A DNA stretch of 64,000 nt from Branchiostoma floridae (GCF_000003815.2 NC_049981.1:16277921-16341920), one strand, 5' to 3'. Positions 36,471 through 48,150 are shown, numbered from the stretch's first letter. Notes: generated by a model from the letters alone, not told the origin. Numbers and translations are program-made.

Positions 36471-36724
36471 CAGCCAGGCCTCCAGATAAATGTTTCCTCT
36501 GTGTACATGAAAGACCTTTATCAGCGGGTTACATATATCATTAGCTTAAACATATCATATAAAGAGACTGCAAATTTGAAACCGTCGGCCATGATATCAG
36601 CCAGGCCTCCAGATAAATGTTTCCTCTGTGTACATGAAAGACCTTTATCAGCGGGGTACCTATATCATTAGCTTAAACATATCATATAAAGAGACTGCAA
36701 ATTTGAAACCGTCGGCCATGATAT
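36471..36724 (+). repeat. Tandem duplication, two 127-bp copies
   Basis: 36471-36597 and 36598-36724 are head-to-tail copies that differ at about two positions (GCGGGTTACATATATC against GCGGGGTACCTATATC). They lie about 100 bases after the P450 stop codon, probably in its 3' UTR. Confidence 0.9.
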
Positions 36725-37840
36725 CCCTGAATATCATGTTATTTTAAACAATTGATATAGGTTACCCTGCGGATAAAGGTGAATAACGCTAATTCGCACT
36801 GAACACAAACGAGTGCACTGTCCACAGAAAATATATTGTTGACTTTTACTTCGCAGTGCACACGTCATTGCAAAAATAGATATAAAACTGAACATTTCAA
36901 GATTCACAATATTATCAACCTATATAGCTATAACAAGGGGCTTCGCACAGAATTTTCTGTCATGATATTCATGACATTTTCAGAGTGATATCATACAGCT
37001 TTTCTTTTTTAGCTCAGTATTACTCAAGAACTTGAAAACTGTCTACCATTCACATAGTTTGTTTTATAGTTGATTGTGCAGAAATTAGCAAACTGCATGT
37101 ACCTGCGCTAACATTTAACATATTAACTCAACTGAAAACAACAATAACAACTTTTCATGTTTTTATTGCTTCCATCGAAAAGTACAATATATGGTTAAAA
37201 ACCCATCCAGATCTACTCTACAATGTCGCCTGTGACTATTGGTACCATAAAATACACATTTATCCGTGATTCGGACCGCCGTGTTAACAAACTCATTCGA
37301 AAGATGCTGATAACGTATTATGTAGGTTGTAACAAAATCCAGGTCTGCTTCAATGTTTAGTTGTGCTGTTTATGATGCATTATCTTAAGATGTCAAAAAT
37401 GTACAAAAAGCTGCCCTGTGTAGGCCCTGGGAACAAACTAGATTCTAGCTAGGGTAAGTAATCTTGGATCCCGCAGAACAAACTAAAAATAATCGTAAGT
37501 TGGTTTCAGCTGCAGATCTTGTATATATTCTGAGTATCTTAATAATGGATGTAAATAATTGAATGATAGAACAGAATGTCAGGTAAACAGCTACAATTTG
37601 TAGCTATTTTATGTTGCTTTAACCTGTATGATGTTTATATTGTAAGATATGATTATAACATATGTTGCAACACATTGATGCAAGAAGATCCTAATTGTAA
37701 AAGAGAAACAATATGTATTCATAATTCATTCTACAAAGAAAATGATATATGAAAACTTGTATATTGAAATACAGAGAATTTTATCATTAAAATTTTCAAA
37801 GCTCCTTAAAACGTTTGTATTTACATATTTATTTATCATG
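36725..37840. other. Convergent 3' region between P450 and TLR
   Basis: AT-rich sequence without coding signal between two genes that point toward each other; likely holds both 3' UTRs. Confidence 0.5.
37828..37833 (-). promoter_or_regulatory. Candidate polyadenylation signal for the TLR
   Basis: AATAAA on the minus strand only 7 bases beyond the TLR stop. That is very close; another candidate is the TTTATT near 37160, so this one may not be used. Confidence 0.25.
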
Positions 37841-40800
37841 TTAAACCGTAGTGGTTTGTTGAAGTGCGACGCGTATTTCAGAAGGTTCTTGTTCCATGTT
37901 TCGAACTAGCTCCTCGGGTTGCCTTGGTCGGGGCATGGCGTAAACCAGCCGTTCCCAAAACCGTTCGTCCCCCCACCTTAGATACGTGTGCGTCTTTATG
38001 TAGTGTTTGATTTCTGGAGGGGCGTCGTCAACAGATATTTCCTCCAGGAGAATCATGATCAAACGATTGGCGCAATCCCGTAAAACCTGCGCATGCGCAG
38101 CTTGAAATTCCAGCTGGCACCAATCGCTGTCTAGGAAGTTTCTAGAGACAACCACGATGGTTCGTCTACTCTCCTCAACCGCGGTCAAAATGTTCTCAGC
38201 AATAGGAACACCCGGAATGAAGTCACGGTGGTGAAGACAGACTCGGAAAGGAGGATCTCTACTTTCAAGGCCTGGTAACATGTGCTGAAGGATAAAGTCT
38301 AGGTCATGTTGACTGTAGGACAAGAAGGCATCGTAAGGTTTGTCCGTGTTTTCCCGCTCTTCTTTGAATCGCCATCCGTACCGTGCATAGAGGTAAACTT
38401 GTAGGTCTTCCTTCCTCTTATGCAGCACTATCCCAACTAATATCAGTAAAGACAGGAGAACAACGACAATAGAGAAACCAATGGTAATCCTGCTCTTTCT
38501 CTCTGCGTTTGCAAGATCACAATGAAGGATATCTGACGAAAGAGATCCGACATTTTCTTGAACTTGGTTTTGTTCATGTGTACATGTGACATTTCCCTCA
38601 CTCAGAATCGATTTTGTGTTCAGCATCCAGTATTTGAGCCACAGAATATCACAATCACATACGAAGAAGTTTCCCCATAAGGACAAGTGTTGCAAATTTG
38701 TTAAATCAGAGAACAAATCATTTGACAGAGCTTTCAATAGGTTGTGTCCTAAATGCAATACTTGTAATAATGGTAAATGCCGAAAGGCGTCCTTTTGAAC
38801 AGCTCTAACCCCGGATCTGTTCAGGTACAGCTCTCGCAAGTTTTCTAAATACATAAACTGATGTCCTGTGATTTCCTCCAAGTTATTTCCGTCCAAATAG
38901 AGAATTTCCAACAATGGAATGTGGCTAAACGATATCGAATCAATTTTTGTGATGTTATTTTTGCTAAGATACAACTCTCTGGTTATCGGAGCTTCCATAA
39001 AGGCAGTTTTCTCAATTCTCATAATGCTGTTCCGTCCGAAATGAAGGATTGTTGCTGAACTTGGAATCCCGTTAGGAACCACAGATAAATTCCTTTCTGA
39101 ACAGTCAAAAAGTTCATTCCAAGGGGAAAGAGTAGAATTTTGTTCACCTTGAACCATGCAACCGCAAGTAGAAGGACAGTCCCACTTCTGACACCATGTT
39201 TGAGATGGGCTGAGATCTTCGAGCTTTATTCCACACAAGTTTTCAGGTGCCTGGCACGTCATCTCTTTAAAGTCTGTATTTGTGTACAAAGCTCCATTTT
39301 GGGCAGTTCCAATGTTCTGCAAGAGCTCATATATCCCGCAATCACATATGACTGGGTTATGACGCATTAGAACCGTCAACCTGTGATGCAGGCCAATTTT
39401 GGCGTATCTATAGCGATCATTATTGTCTATGACAAGCCTGGGCAAACTGAAAAAGCTGAATCTATCAAGTCGAAATGGAATAGATAGCAGTCTGTTCCAG
39501 CGCAAATCTAGTGTGAGTATGAGTTGCTTTGATGACTGACTCTCACTTATATCAAAGTACGAGTTGGTGGCATAAACTGTCGTCAGTGAGTTGTGTGACA
39601 GATTCAGAGTGACCGTTCTCTCAGCTACTGCGAGTGATGGCAGAATGGATGCATCTAGAGTTGATACGTTGTTGAATGAAATGTCGATATCTTCACAATA
39701 TTTAGACAATAAGCCCGAAAGAAACCCCTCGACTGACGTCAGAGAATTATGATGAAGTGTTAACGATTCTAATCTAACAAGAGGCTTAAAGGCGTCCATG
39801 GAAATATCAGTGAGATGGTTGTAGCCAAGCTTTAAAGATGTCAAAAGGTGTGAACCAAGAAATACTTCGTCTGATAGTGACTCTAAGTAGTTCCCTTCAA
39901 GATTCAGTGAACGTAATGCTGGCAAACTGTTGAAGGGTGAAATTCCTATGTGTGACAAGTTATTGTAGCTCAGGTCCAACGATATTAGCGACTGCAACCC
40001 TTCAAACCCGTCCTCTTCGATTGCTGATAGAAGTCCCACGGATAGATCCAATTGTTCAAGGCTACCAAGATGCAGAAACGTTCCGTTTTGTATCGTCAGA
40101 ATACTATGGTGATGCAAATCAAGTATTCTGAGATTCGACAGCCCATCAAACGAACATGGATATATAAACTGAAGGGATCCTCTAGTAGGATACTTCAGAC
40201 CTGCGGGTCCGGGTAATGTTACATTTCTGACTGGACCCATTAAGGATAGAACTAGTGTGCCTAGCCCTGGTAAGGCTTCGAAGGGGGAACCATCCAAAGT
40301 ATCCAGGAAGTTAGCTCTGATATACAGATTTTGGAGATTTGGCATATTTGCAAATGAGTCAGACATGTTGTTTATTCGATTGACCGACATGTCAAGCGAT
40401 CTAAGCTTTGGCATGTTGTTGAAAAACTCCGGCATTAATTCGGGTATGTCGTTAAAAGAAAGGTCCAATTCTTCTAAGTTCATAAGGGGAGCTTGCCCAT
40501 TCGTTTGGTGATAGATGGCCTCTGGAAATGTATCCAGGTATAGCCAATGCAGTGACAGTTTCTTTAACTGTGGTACGGACGAAAAAAGATCCTGGTCCAA
40601 CCTTACTGGATCTAGAGGTTCATTTATACGAGAGAATTCAGTGTGTTGATCATAGCCATCGGTGAAAAGCGAAATGCTGTTTCCTATATCTAGAAACTCA
40701 ACATCTGCCAATCCGGCCAACACTTCCTTTGTTATTTCCGCTTCAAAACAATCCAATATACGCAGTGTCTTTATGAACGACGGTAGCTTGTCAAAAACAG

Positions 40801-41086
40801 TAAAATGGTAGCTGCTGATTTTGTATCTACAATCTACGAGCAGCTGAGTGACCGTTGTATCGAAAAAGTCAACATTAACAATGGATAAGGCAGATATTTG
40901 TGAGCACATACAGGTGTATGTTGAAATAGAAGTTTGAAGTGCACACACGTAAAGCTGACCGCGACCGACGAGTATGTCGCCATTGTTGCTGAGGGTAGGC
41001 CGCCTGTTCGATGCTGTAGTCATGGTAACGTTTCGGTTGCCATGGCAGACGGCACCGATTAACATGAAGAACAGAAGACCCTTCAT
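37841..41086 (-). CDS. Toll-like receptor, multiple-cysteine-cluster type, single exon
   Basis: One uninterrupted frame of 1081 residues. A signal peptide (MKGLLFFMLIGAVCHG) leads to an N-terminal Cys-containing cap and about fifteen leucine-rich repeats. A first C-terminal cysteine cluster (CDCGIYELL, about 577-636) is directly followed by an N-terminal-type cluster (CPSTCGCM, about 637-672), more repeats, and a second C-terminal cluster (CDCDILWLKYW, about 807-857). A membrane helix follows at about 866-889, then a TIR domain (917-1060) with YDAFLSYS (box 1), RDFIPG (box 2/BB loop, Pro kept) and FW (box 3). The doubled cluster is the Toll/protostome-like (mcc or P-type) layout, not the single-cluster vertebrate layout. 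It should sense extracellular ligands and signal through MyD88-type adaptors. Intronless coding is common among lancelet TLRs. The ligand is unknown. Confidence 0.95.
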   Translation of the reverse strand: MKGLLFFMLIGAVCHGNRNVTMTTASNRRPTLSNNGDILVGRGQLYVCALQTSISTYTCMCSQISALSIVNVDFFDTTVTQLLVDCRYKISSYHFTVFDKLPSFIKTLRILDCFEAEITKEVLAGLADVEFLDIGNSISLFTDGYDQHTEFSRINEPLDPVRLDQDLFSSVPQLKKLSLHWLYLDTFPEAIYHQTNGQAPLMNLEELDLSFNDIPELMPEFFNNMPKLRSLDMSVNRINNMSDSFANMPNLQNLYIRANFLDTLDGSPFEALPGLGTLVLSLMGPVRNVTLPGPAGLKYPTRGSLQFIYPCSFDGLSNLRILDLHHHSILTIQNGTFLHLGSLEQLDLSVGLLSAIEEDGFEGLQSLISLDLSYNNLSHIGISPFNSLPALRSLNLEGNYLESLSDEVFLGSHLLTSLKLGYNHLTDISMDAFKPLVRLESLTLHHNSLTSVEGFLSGLLSKYCEDIDISFNNVSTLDASILPSLAVAERTVTLNLSHNSLTTVYATNSYFDISESQSSKQLILTLDLRWNRLLSIPFRLDRFSFFSLPRLVIDNNDRYRYAKIGLHHRLTVLMRHNPVICDCGIYELLQNIGTAQNGALYTNTDFKEMTCQAPENLCGIKLEDLSPSQTWCQKWDCPSTCGCMVQGEQNSTLSPWNELFDCSERNLSVVPNGIPSSATILHFGRNSIMRIEKTAFMEAPITRELYLSKNNITKIDSISFSHIPLLEILYLDGNNLEEITGHQFMYLENLRELYLNRSGVRAVQKDAFRHLPLLQVLHLGHNLLKALSNDLFSDLTNLQHLSLWGNFFVCDCDILWLKYWMLNTKSILSEGNVTCTHEQNQVQENVGSLSSDILHCDLANAERKSRITIGFSIVVVLLSLLILVGIVLHKRKEDLQVYLYARYGWRFKEERENTDKPYDAFLSYSQHDLDFILQHMLPGLESRDPPFRVCLHHRDFIPGVPIAENILTAVEESRRTIVVVSRNFLDSDWCQLEFQAAHAQVLRDCANRLIMILLEEISVDDAPPEIKHYIKTHTYLRWGDERFWERLVYAMPRPRQPEELVRNMEQEPSEIRVALQQTTTV

Positions 41087-41211
41087 GTTTCGGATGAAAC
41101 CTTCCTATGGTACAGATGTGATGCCGCTGTTCTGGTACACTCCAGTGATGCATCCAATTCTATGGAAAATGGACAAAGAAGAGTGTCACTACCTCTGGAA
41201 TCATAAATTTA

Positions 41212-41372
41212 GAACATGAAAACACTCAAATGGTGTCAACTGTCCATCAAACGCATTTCCAACAAATTCAAAAGCCCTAGGATGAAGATGTCATTACAAA
41301 TTCGAAAGGTAAAGCCGGTCATACCAAAGCCACCCCCAAAATGCTAAGACTTCAGCAAAAATCTCCCAACCA
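41212..41372 (+). repeat. Unclassified dispersed repeat, copy 1
   Basis: GGTGTCAACTGTCCATCAAA and CGCATTTCCAACAAATT recur with moderate divergence at 43533-43700, in the same orientation. It lies just upstream of the TLR start. Confidence 0.6.
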
Positions 41373-43532
41373 AAGGCCTTTCAATGGTTTAGCTATCTGT
41401 TTACTTTTTTTGTTGTTTCTAATTCAAAGAAAACAATATCGATAACAACACGCATGACAGGTATATATTTAACTTAATTTTGGTCTCGCCAGTCTAGAAA
41501 ATTAATGTCTATTGTACAAGGGGTGCAGTGCCGGGCAACTAAATTCATTTTAGCGCCTCAGTCTACCCACCTACCTACTGCAAGGAACGACTTACAGCGT
41601 TATGACCATGGTTTTCTACTCCGGTCCAAACGCAACAACATGACGTACTTTAGACAACAACGACGTAGTTTGACAATGTACTTTGGCGAACTACGGCGTA
41701 ATTCACACAACTGGCTCCAATACGACTTAAGAATGTCGTAGCTGCCTGAAGTACGGTCTGACTCAACAACTGCTTAGTAATAATCCTAGCCTGACTAGAT
41801 CGCTCCTAGCCCGACAGTTACGGTCCCCTCATTTACCCCAGCCAGTGAGAGTTTGTGTAAACACAGACTAATACTAACCCAACTTCTGTACTTTCAGCCA
41901 TACTGCGATGCTGGACTACAGCGTCTTAAGATTACCCCACCATTTTACATCACCTTGACACATAACGTTACATGTATTCTCCCCCAAATACACTACACCG
42001 AGAACATTCCAGTGCCTCGCGATTTTGAAAACCAGAAGAATTGCCTTAGGGTGGGGTTTTGGTCGTTTTGTAATCCTCGGAGGAGAGATCAGTACATGTT
42101 TTAACATGATAGCTACTTATATCTTATATGTGTGCTAACTATGTTCACACCGACGTTAGGCATCCTTCATTCCTTCACCTGGAATCTGTACAGTACATAT
42201 GGTCCCACCTGTGACATAAAACTGGTGACAGCGTTAGAGAGCTTGCAGCGCTGACCTGCCCGGGTCACACGTGATCTGTTAATGCTGTCTCACCGGTTAA
42301 CCTGTCAGACGTGGTCTGTAGATGCTATCTAACCTTTCACCTGCCCTCACTAACTGACTTTAGGCAAAATGTCCAAGGTCAGTGGAAAACGTAGGTACTC
42401 ATTGTGGAAGTCAGGATCTAACTTGCATAATGTATCATTTTCCATGAAAGGGCTCTCATACATATGACTATCATGTGACATTTGAAGCTGAGGGGGGGGG
42501 GGGGGTCGTTAGATATTATCTATATGTGTATTTGTATTCAAACACATGAATGATTTGTACAATTGACGAGGACATACTATACATATGTACATATACTGGT
42601 ACATGGCGGGAATTAGATACTTGTGGCATTTAAAAAGGGTAAACTTATTAGGTTGTTGTGTAGCACCTCGTAGTTTTGTTGTGTAGCACCTCGTAGTTAG
42701 GCTAAAGAGCGTCATAGTTCAGCCAGACCGTACTTCACGTACTTCAAGTACGAGTTTAATGAATGGAGTAGAAAACCATACAAATACCATGCTCTTTTCC
42801 TTACTTTACCCAGCGACAGCATATTAGCTTGAAGTACATTTTCTTAAAAGACAGCATCTCTGTGAATGACCCTTCTTTGTGCCATCACAACGTCAGGTTA
42901 CTATTGTCGTTCATCCAACATAAACATAAGTGCAGCGACTGGAATTGATACTCGTAATCTGGTCCCGTCCATCACGTACCCCCATCTTGTCACGTACGCA
43001 CAGTTTCCACCCAAGTGAATTACTTTGGTAACAGAATTTTCTATCATCTGATCGAAACGCGTTGCTTCTATTTGAAAACGATAATGAGAGGTAATTAGGA
43101 TTCCTTTAGAAAAAGTCTTTGCCTTTCACGTATCGTACATACATGTATGGCTCGTGGTACTGTATATAGACTCAGCAGCCATAAATAGTCATGTACTCTA
43201 CAGTCTACACTACATGTATGAGAATCTACTTTAAGTAACTTTCTAGATATAGTGAGACAAAACCCTGTTCAGATTGACGGAACACAGCTTCCTGAAATAT
43301 CTAGAATTTGTAAAGTAAATATCTCCCTACCCGTGTGATGAGGGAACGGCGATGTTAGAAAGCTTGCAGCCCGGATCCGTCGCGGAAGTATTTCTGCATG
43401 AAATGACGCCCAACCGATTTGTGCAAGTCACGCAGGTGGGTTAGCGCGGAGTGTTTACTGTAGATCTTGAAATGTTCGCGTTACTTTTACTTCTGCGATT
43501 TTCGCATTGGCTTCTCCTCCTGGGAATCGTGA

Positions 43533-43700
43533 ACATGTGTTTTAAAAACACTCGAATGATGTCAACTGTCCATCAACGCATTTCCAACAAATTTGAAAGC
43601 CCTCAGATGAAGGGGTCAATAAGAATTCGAATGGTTAAGTTGGTTTTTCCATAGCCACCCTCCAAAAATTGCTAAGGCAAAAATCTCCGAACTAACTTCC
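43533..43700 (+). repeat. Unclassified dispersed repeat, copy 2
   Basis: Partner of 41212-41372: ATGTCAACTGTCCATCAACG, CATTTCCAACAAATTTGAAA, then a looser match through AAAAATCTCC. Confidence 0.6.
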
Positions 43701-44604
43701 CCACCCAGCGCCCCCACCCAGGCACTGATCGGGTAGTACAGGGATTTCTACAGCAAAATGTGTACTAGCCTCAGGTCAACAATGTATATAGACACGTGTA
43801 CAGTGGTACATAAATGACCTTTCAGACAGCATAACTGTAAGTATAAAAGTAGCCTTAAGTAGCTATCGTAAGTAGCTTTGGCAGGTTTAATTGTGCAACC
43901 AAGTTTAGAAAATCTTCTTTAAACAGCATTACAGCACAACATGCATTTTTGTAATGTGACTTGATATACCGCTGACGAGCGCACTACAAACTGTTTACAG
44001 AGACAGAATGTGACCTGGCTCGGATGTTTGTTTACTAAATAAAAGAAGACATTTCTTTTCTCTACTGTCACCCCAGCAAGGTCGACAACGTGCTATGCAT
44101 TTAAATCAAAACTTGATAACGAGACAAAGAAGGCACTAGAGTGGAAGAAATGCACCTATAGTATCACGTAGGCCACTAATGGTAGCTATTTTGTAATGCG
44201 TGAAAAGTACGTCTTCTAGCACAAACAGTACCTCAAGCTATAACTTGATTTAACAAACAGCGCACTTCACAAGTTACTTCAATGTTACTATTGTACAGTA
44301 TAAGTGTCGAAGGAGTCGTCGATCTAGCCTCCTACACCGGCCTCTCTGGGCATTGGCGTATGTTTAAAAACTTCGTACTCATAATGCAACACCTGGAAAG
44401 CTTCATATGTGAAAACTGAGATGTTAAACATACCAGACAACAGCTTCCTTTCTCAGAGTCCCGCTCTGACTTTGTCTCCGTTTAGCCACCAACATCTGAT
44501 GACGTCATGTCCTTGCCTGTCGCATCCATATTTCACAGTTCTGCCAAATGCACGGTAAAGTTATAATAACGTTATCATGTTCGTGATGTAGAAATCACAG
44601 TAAC

Positions 44605-44875
44605 TAAGGGCGTGGTCACGTACGTCGTACGATCACCGTACGATCTCTAACTTTGGGTATTTTGAGGACAGGCATGTACTTGTCATGCTAAGTTCAGCTG
44701 TCTTGAACACTAAAGGTTGTCTTAGATCCTTGTCGATGGTTGGTTCCGTCACAGCCTGCTTGAAAATCCTATGGCACCAAAAATTGTATACGTATGATTA
44801 TCGCAAGGCCTATGTGATAGTGCCCTATTAAGGCCCCGATCACGTACGTCCGTTCGTACATTGTACGATTTACGG
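44605..44875. repeat. Paired GTACG-rich repeats
   Basis: GGTCACGTACGTCGTACGAT at about 44615 and GATCACGTACGTCCGTTCGT at about 44839 are direct repeats of about 45 bases about 224 bases apart, each partly self-complementary. They may be the ends of an unrecognised element. Confidence 0.35.
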
Positions 44876-44967
44876 CGATAAGGATTTTAGCACTCTAAAT
44901 CAAAGTCTCTTTGCGTGCTCTTGTCCAAAACACCAAGAAGAAAACAACATACAGTTGACGGACTTAC

Positions 44968-45090
44968 GTTTACTTCCACGGTCTCAGAGCGCTCAGCGAA
45001 AGAACGTGTCTCCGTTGTGGCAATGTTGCTGTGAAAGCTTGTTAGATTCCAACCTTTGGACACAAACATGGAGTCAGTGCGTCCAGCCAT
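44968..45090 (-). CDS. Weak candidate first exon, unidentified
   Basis: A 41-codon frame starting MAGRTDSMFVSKGWNLTSFH ends at a strong donor, AAC|GTAAGTCC. The pattern of a Trp followed by spaced Arg/Glu (SFAERSETVEVN) faintly recalls tektin N-termini, but no downstream exon was found, so the identity is not claimed. It may be a chance frame. Confidence 0.2.
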
Positions 45091-45467
45091 TTTATTTGGT
45101 GCAAAGGGACAGCATTTGTTCGGCTAAACCTTATCAAGACGTTGGCAGCTTTGAAACCATTATATAAAAGAGTACACATCTTGTAACCTTTGAACAAGAG
45201 AGATTACATGTAGGTACAATCTATCAAATATGTTTTCGCTGACATCGACATAATTGACAAGCGCAGACGTACAGTTGTCATACAGCATCCTCTGAGAACC
45301 GTTGAACTGATGCGAGCATGCGAATGAAAGAATTGCCAAAACGTGGTTTTCATTATGGAATCTGAGTCGTCAGAATACGGTTGAACAAATGACAAACACA
45401 CAGATTATGGTATACCGAACAATAGATGTTTAAGCTTTGTTCTTTCACGTCTACTATTAACTAGGTG

Positions 45468-45580
45468 TGTACTGGAAATAGTTCACAAATTAGTGATCGG
45501 TGCCGTTCAGAGACACGCACAAGTTTGAGGTCATTATTTACTTTGTCTCAGCCCAAAATATAGCACAGGCTGCAGCACTA
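45468..45580 (+). repeat. Direct repeat flank, copy 1
   Basis: GGTGCCGTTCAGAGACACGC through GGCTGCAGCACTA is repeated at 46494-46613 about 1 kb away, in the same orientation, with moderate divergence. Confidence 0.6.
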
Positions 45581-46493
45581 AGCTGTTAACGTTGGTCATT
45601 TTGACGCTTACTTCTTTGAGAGGGCCCGAGAGTTAGCAGGTGAGCTATTCGACTTGACTAACATTTTCTTACGATAGACTTAAATTTTCAGGTGTTTCAT
45701 TTCTATGTATGCGGTCTTGTGGTGGGACATATGTGACTTTCCTAGGCCAAAACGAGCGCGGTATTTTGCTAACAAAAGAACACCTAATACGCCATGTTTT
45801 AGTTAGAATGGTAGCAAGTTTAATCAGCAGAAAGCACGGATGAAAGACAAAAACGTTAGCCAGAGAGTCACTCTTTATTCTTCATGTCTCAAGGGCCGGT
45901 CACCGAGCTCGATTCAAATCATCATTTAACGGTGGGAGTGTTACCTCACTGCATGGTGTTTGTTGGCGTGTTTGGAGGGTGCCGTGTACACTACTTTATG
46001 TTTTTCAATTGACGGCATACTAGTATATGTGTTTTTACTTTGACTTTGACATTCTCCAACTGCTTTGTATGATTTTCAGTACTGTTCACATCTATGTAAA
46101 TGTTATGCAGGACATTGCGCTACATTCGTTAACTTACTTAAGATGAGTTTACATTAGGATTCTACTCGTACGAGTCAACTTTACGTTATCTTGCTTAAAG
46201 CAATGAGTTACCACAGAAATGTGACATCGCCATGTCTGATAAACTGAAGCTGGTATAACAATCGTTACATCAGACTTAGACAACGAACGTCAAGATGCTC
46301 AAATTCAAGATGTCATCATTTTTGACGATAAACAGCTATGGAACTTGTCATATTTGGTTCAATTTAAAGTTTATCAAATTGATTCGTGACATATCGCAAT
46401 ATTTAGTGATTGCACACTCCGACAGACAGTAGATATGTGATAGACTGAACACATGAAACTTTACCACCCAGGGTAGTAAAATTAATGCAGGGT

Positions 46494-46613
46494 GTGTCGT
46501 GGAAATAGTCCGCAACTTTTGTGACGTAGAGTCAAGTGTGTTCGGTGCCATTCAGAGACGCGCACAAGTTTAGGGTCAATATTTACTTTGACTCAGCCCA
46601 GGCTGCAGCACTA
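46494..46613 (+). repeat. Direct repeat flank, copy 2, ending at a LINE tail
   Basis: GGTGCCATTCAGAGACGCGC through GGCTGCAGCACTA. Immediately after CACTA the minus-strand LINE tail begins, whereas copy 1 continues differently, so the LINE appears to have inserted at this point. Confidence 0.55.
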
Positions 46614-47402
46614 TGAGACTTTAGACTTTCAGACTTTATTTGAAAATCCACTAGTGAAGTTCCGGATCCAAGTGAGACACTCGTCAATGGTTGTGCCTAG
46701 CAGTTTTACTTCTGTAACTTGTTCTATGCTCTTACCGTCCACAGTCAAGACAAGTTTGGGCCTTTCTGACATTTTAGGTTTACTTTCGAGAACTATGCAT
46801 TTTGTCTTTGATGCGTTCAGGAAAAAAAATGGTTCGTTCTTACCCAGTTGCAGATATTGTTCACTTCTGTTTGTAATTATATATAAATTACTGGAGATTG
46901 CCTCAATTGCAGGGTCACAGGTGTAGGCTGAGGTGTCGTCAGCGTACATATCTGCTGTGGCTTGACTTACAGCAAGTGGCAAATCATTTGTGTATGTAGT
47001 GAATATGAGGGGCCCCAAACAACTCCCCTGGGGAACACCACATGGTAGTTCCAAGAAGGAAGAGTTAGTGCCATTAATGTGGACACATTGTTGCCTTCCT
47101 GTCAAGTAACTTGCCATCCATGTAGTTGTGGATTCGCTAAAGCCATAGCAGCCAAGTTTCTGGAGTAGACGGCTGTGATCGACAAGATCAAATGCTGTCG
47201 AGAAATCAAGAAAAATGGCGCCAACTAGGTTTCCCTGATCTATACTATGATGCCAGTCATCTACCATGTGTAGCAGTGCCGTGCATGTTGAATGGTTTTT
47301 CCTGTATGCATGCTGGTGATTAGACATAAGTGAGTTCTGTTGGAAACTAGAGTTCGGCGACCTCATACCTCCATGAATATTTAGAGCTTTTGTTAATTTC
47401 AT
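46614..47402 (-). mobile_element. 5'-truncated non-LTR retrotransposon (reverse transcriptase)
   Basis: An open frame of 257 codons (47402-46629) encodes reverse-transcriptase blocks: HAYRKNHSTCTALLHMVDDW, FLDFSTAFDLVDH, GVPQGSCLGPLIF and the catalytic MYADDTSAY. The Jockey/CR1 kind of LINE is the likely source. The copy lacks an endonuclease and the 5' part, and its end has tandem AAAGTCT-type units (read on the minus strand), a typical LINE tail. The frame is intact within the fragment but the start is not a natural one. Unlikely to be active. Confidence 0.85.
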
Positions 47403-47639
47403 GCAAATGACTTAACATTAACATGATTTATGCATGGTGTTGTTCATCATGTCGAAAGTAAAATTCTTAATTCAAATCATTAATCAAGTTGTTTTGCAAT
47501 TTTTGCATAAGTTCCTTATTTGCATTTTTGATATCTGCATATGTTCCACCGATTATAATTAACAAGTGTTACATACATCGAAGTCCAGTTATTGCAAACA
47601 ATGGAATTATACAGTTTCCTCATTAATCATGCAAATTAA

Positions 47640-48150
47640 GTCCTTATTTGCATAAAAAGCATATCATTATGAACATCTTTGCCTAAGCTACCTGCATACC
47701 TAAAATGCAGGCAATCCCCCGTTCCTTTCTGCAGTTATCCTCTTTGGAGTGTCTTGACAAAAACGCCCCTGCAGTTCCACAATTGAATGTTAGGGGACTG
47801 AAACTTGCCCCACTTTGTCATGTCGCTAAAAGCTATCTACCACCAAATGTCACGACCATATTACGTACGGGACAAGAGATACATTGAAAAAACTGCTATG
47901 ATATAATATTCTCATTAGTTATGCAAATGTACTCCTATTTTGCATAATTAGTATTTTATCTTGTACAACATTGTCTAAGGTACCTACATACCAAAAATCA
48001 TGAAAATCCGTTGTTCCCTTCTTGAGTTATCCTCGTCAGAAGTTTTTGACAAAAATGCCCCTGCTATCCCAAAACTAGACGCTAGGGGGCCCAAACTTAT
48101 GTCATTTTTTCCTGAGCACAAGAGCTATCTAATACTCAAAGATCTTGACT
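47640..48150 (+). repeat. Two tandem units, period about 292 bp
   Basis: CCTAAGCTACCTGCATACC (47682) and TCTAAGGTACCTACATACC (47974) begin parallel units that share GAGTTATCCTC/CAGTTATCCTC, TTGACAAAAA(C/T)GCCCCTGC and a GGGG(A/C)C(T/C)(G/C)AAACTT stretch. The AT-rich, TTTGCAT-containing sequence at 47400-47640 may be a third, older unit. Confidence 0.65.

Larger units (their letters stand above)
41087..44960. other. Intergenic region, repeats only
   Basis: No gene recognised. Notable items are the repeat pair 41212-41372 and 43533-43700, a run of 14 G at 42492-42505, and GTACGATC-rich repeats at about 44610 and 44834. Confidence 0.4.

Noticed and set aside
36471-36724. CRISPR-like or long tandem array
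   Set aside because: Only two 127-bp copies with no spacers.
37841-41153. Plus-strand and other minus-strand frames within the TLR
   Set aside because: Shadows of the 1081-residue TLR frame.
46588-46926. Plus-strand frame opposite the LINE
   Set aside because: Antisense shadow of the reverse-transcriptase frame.
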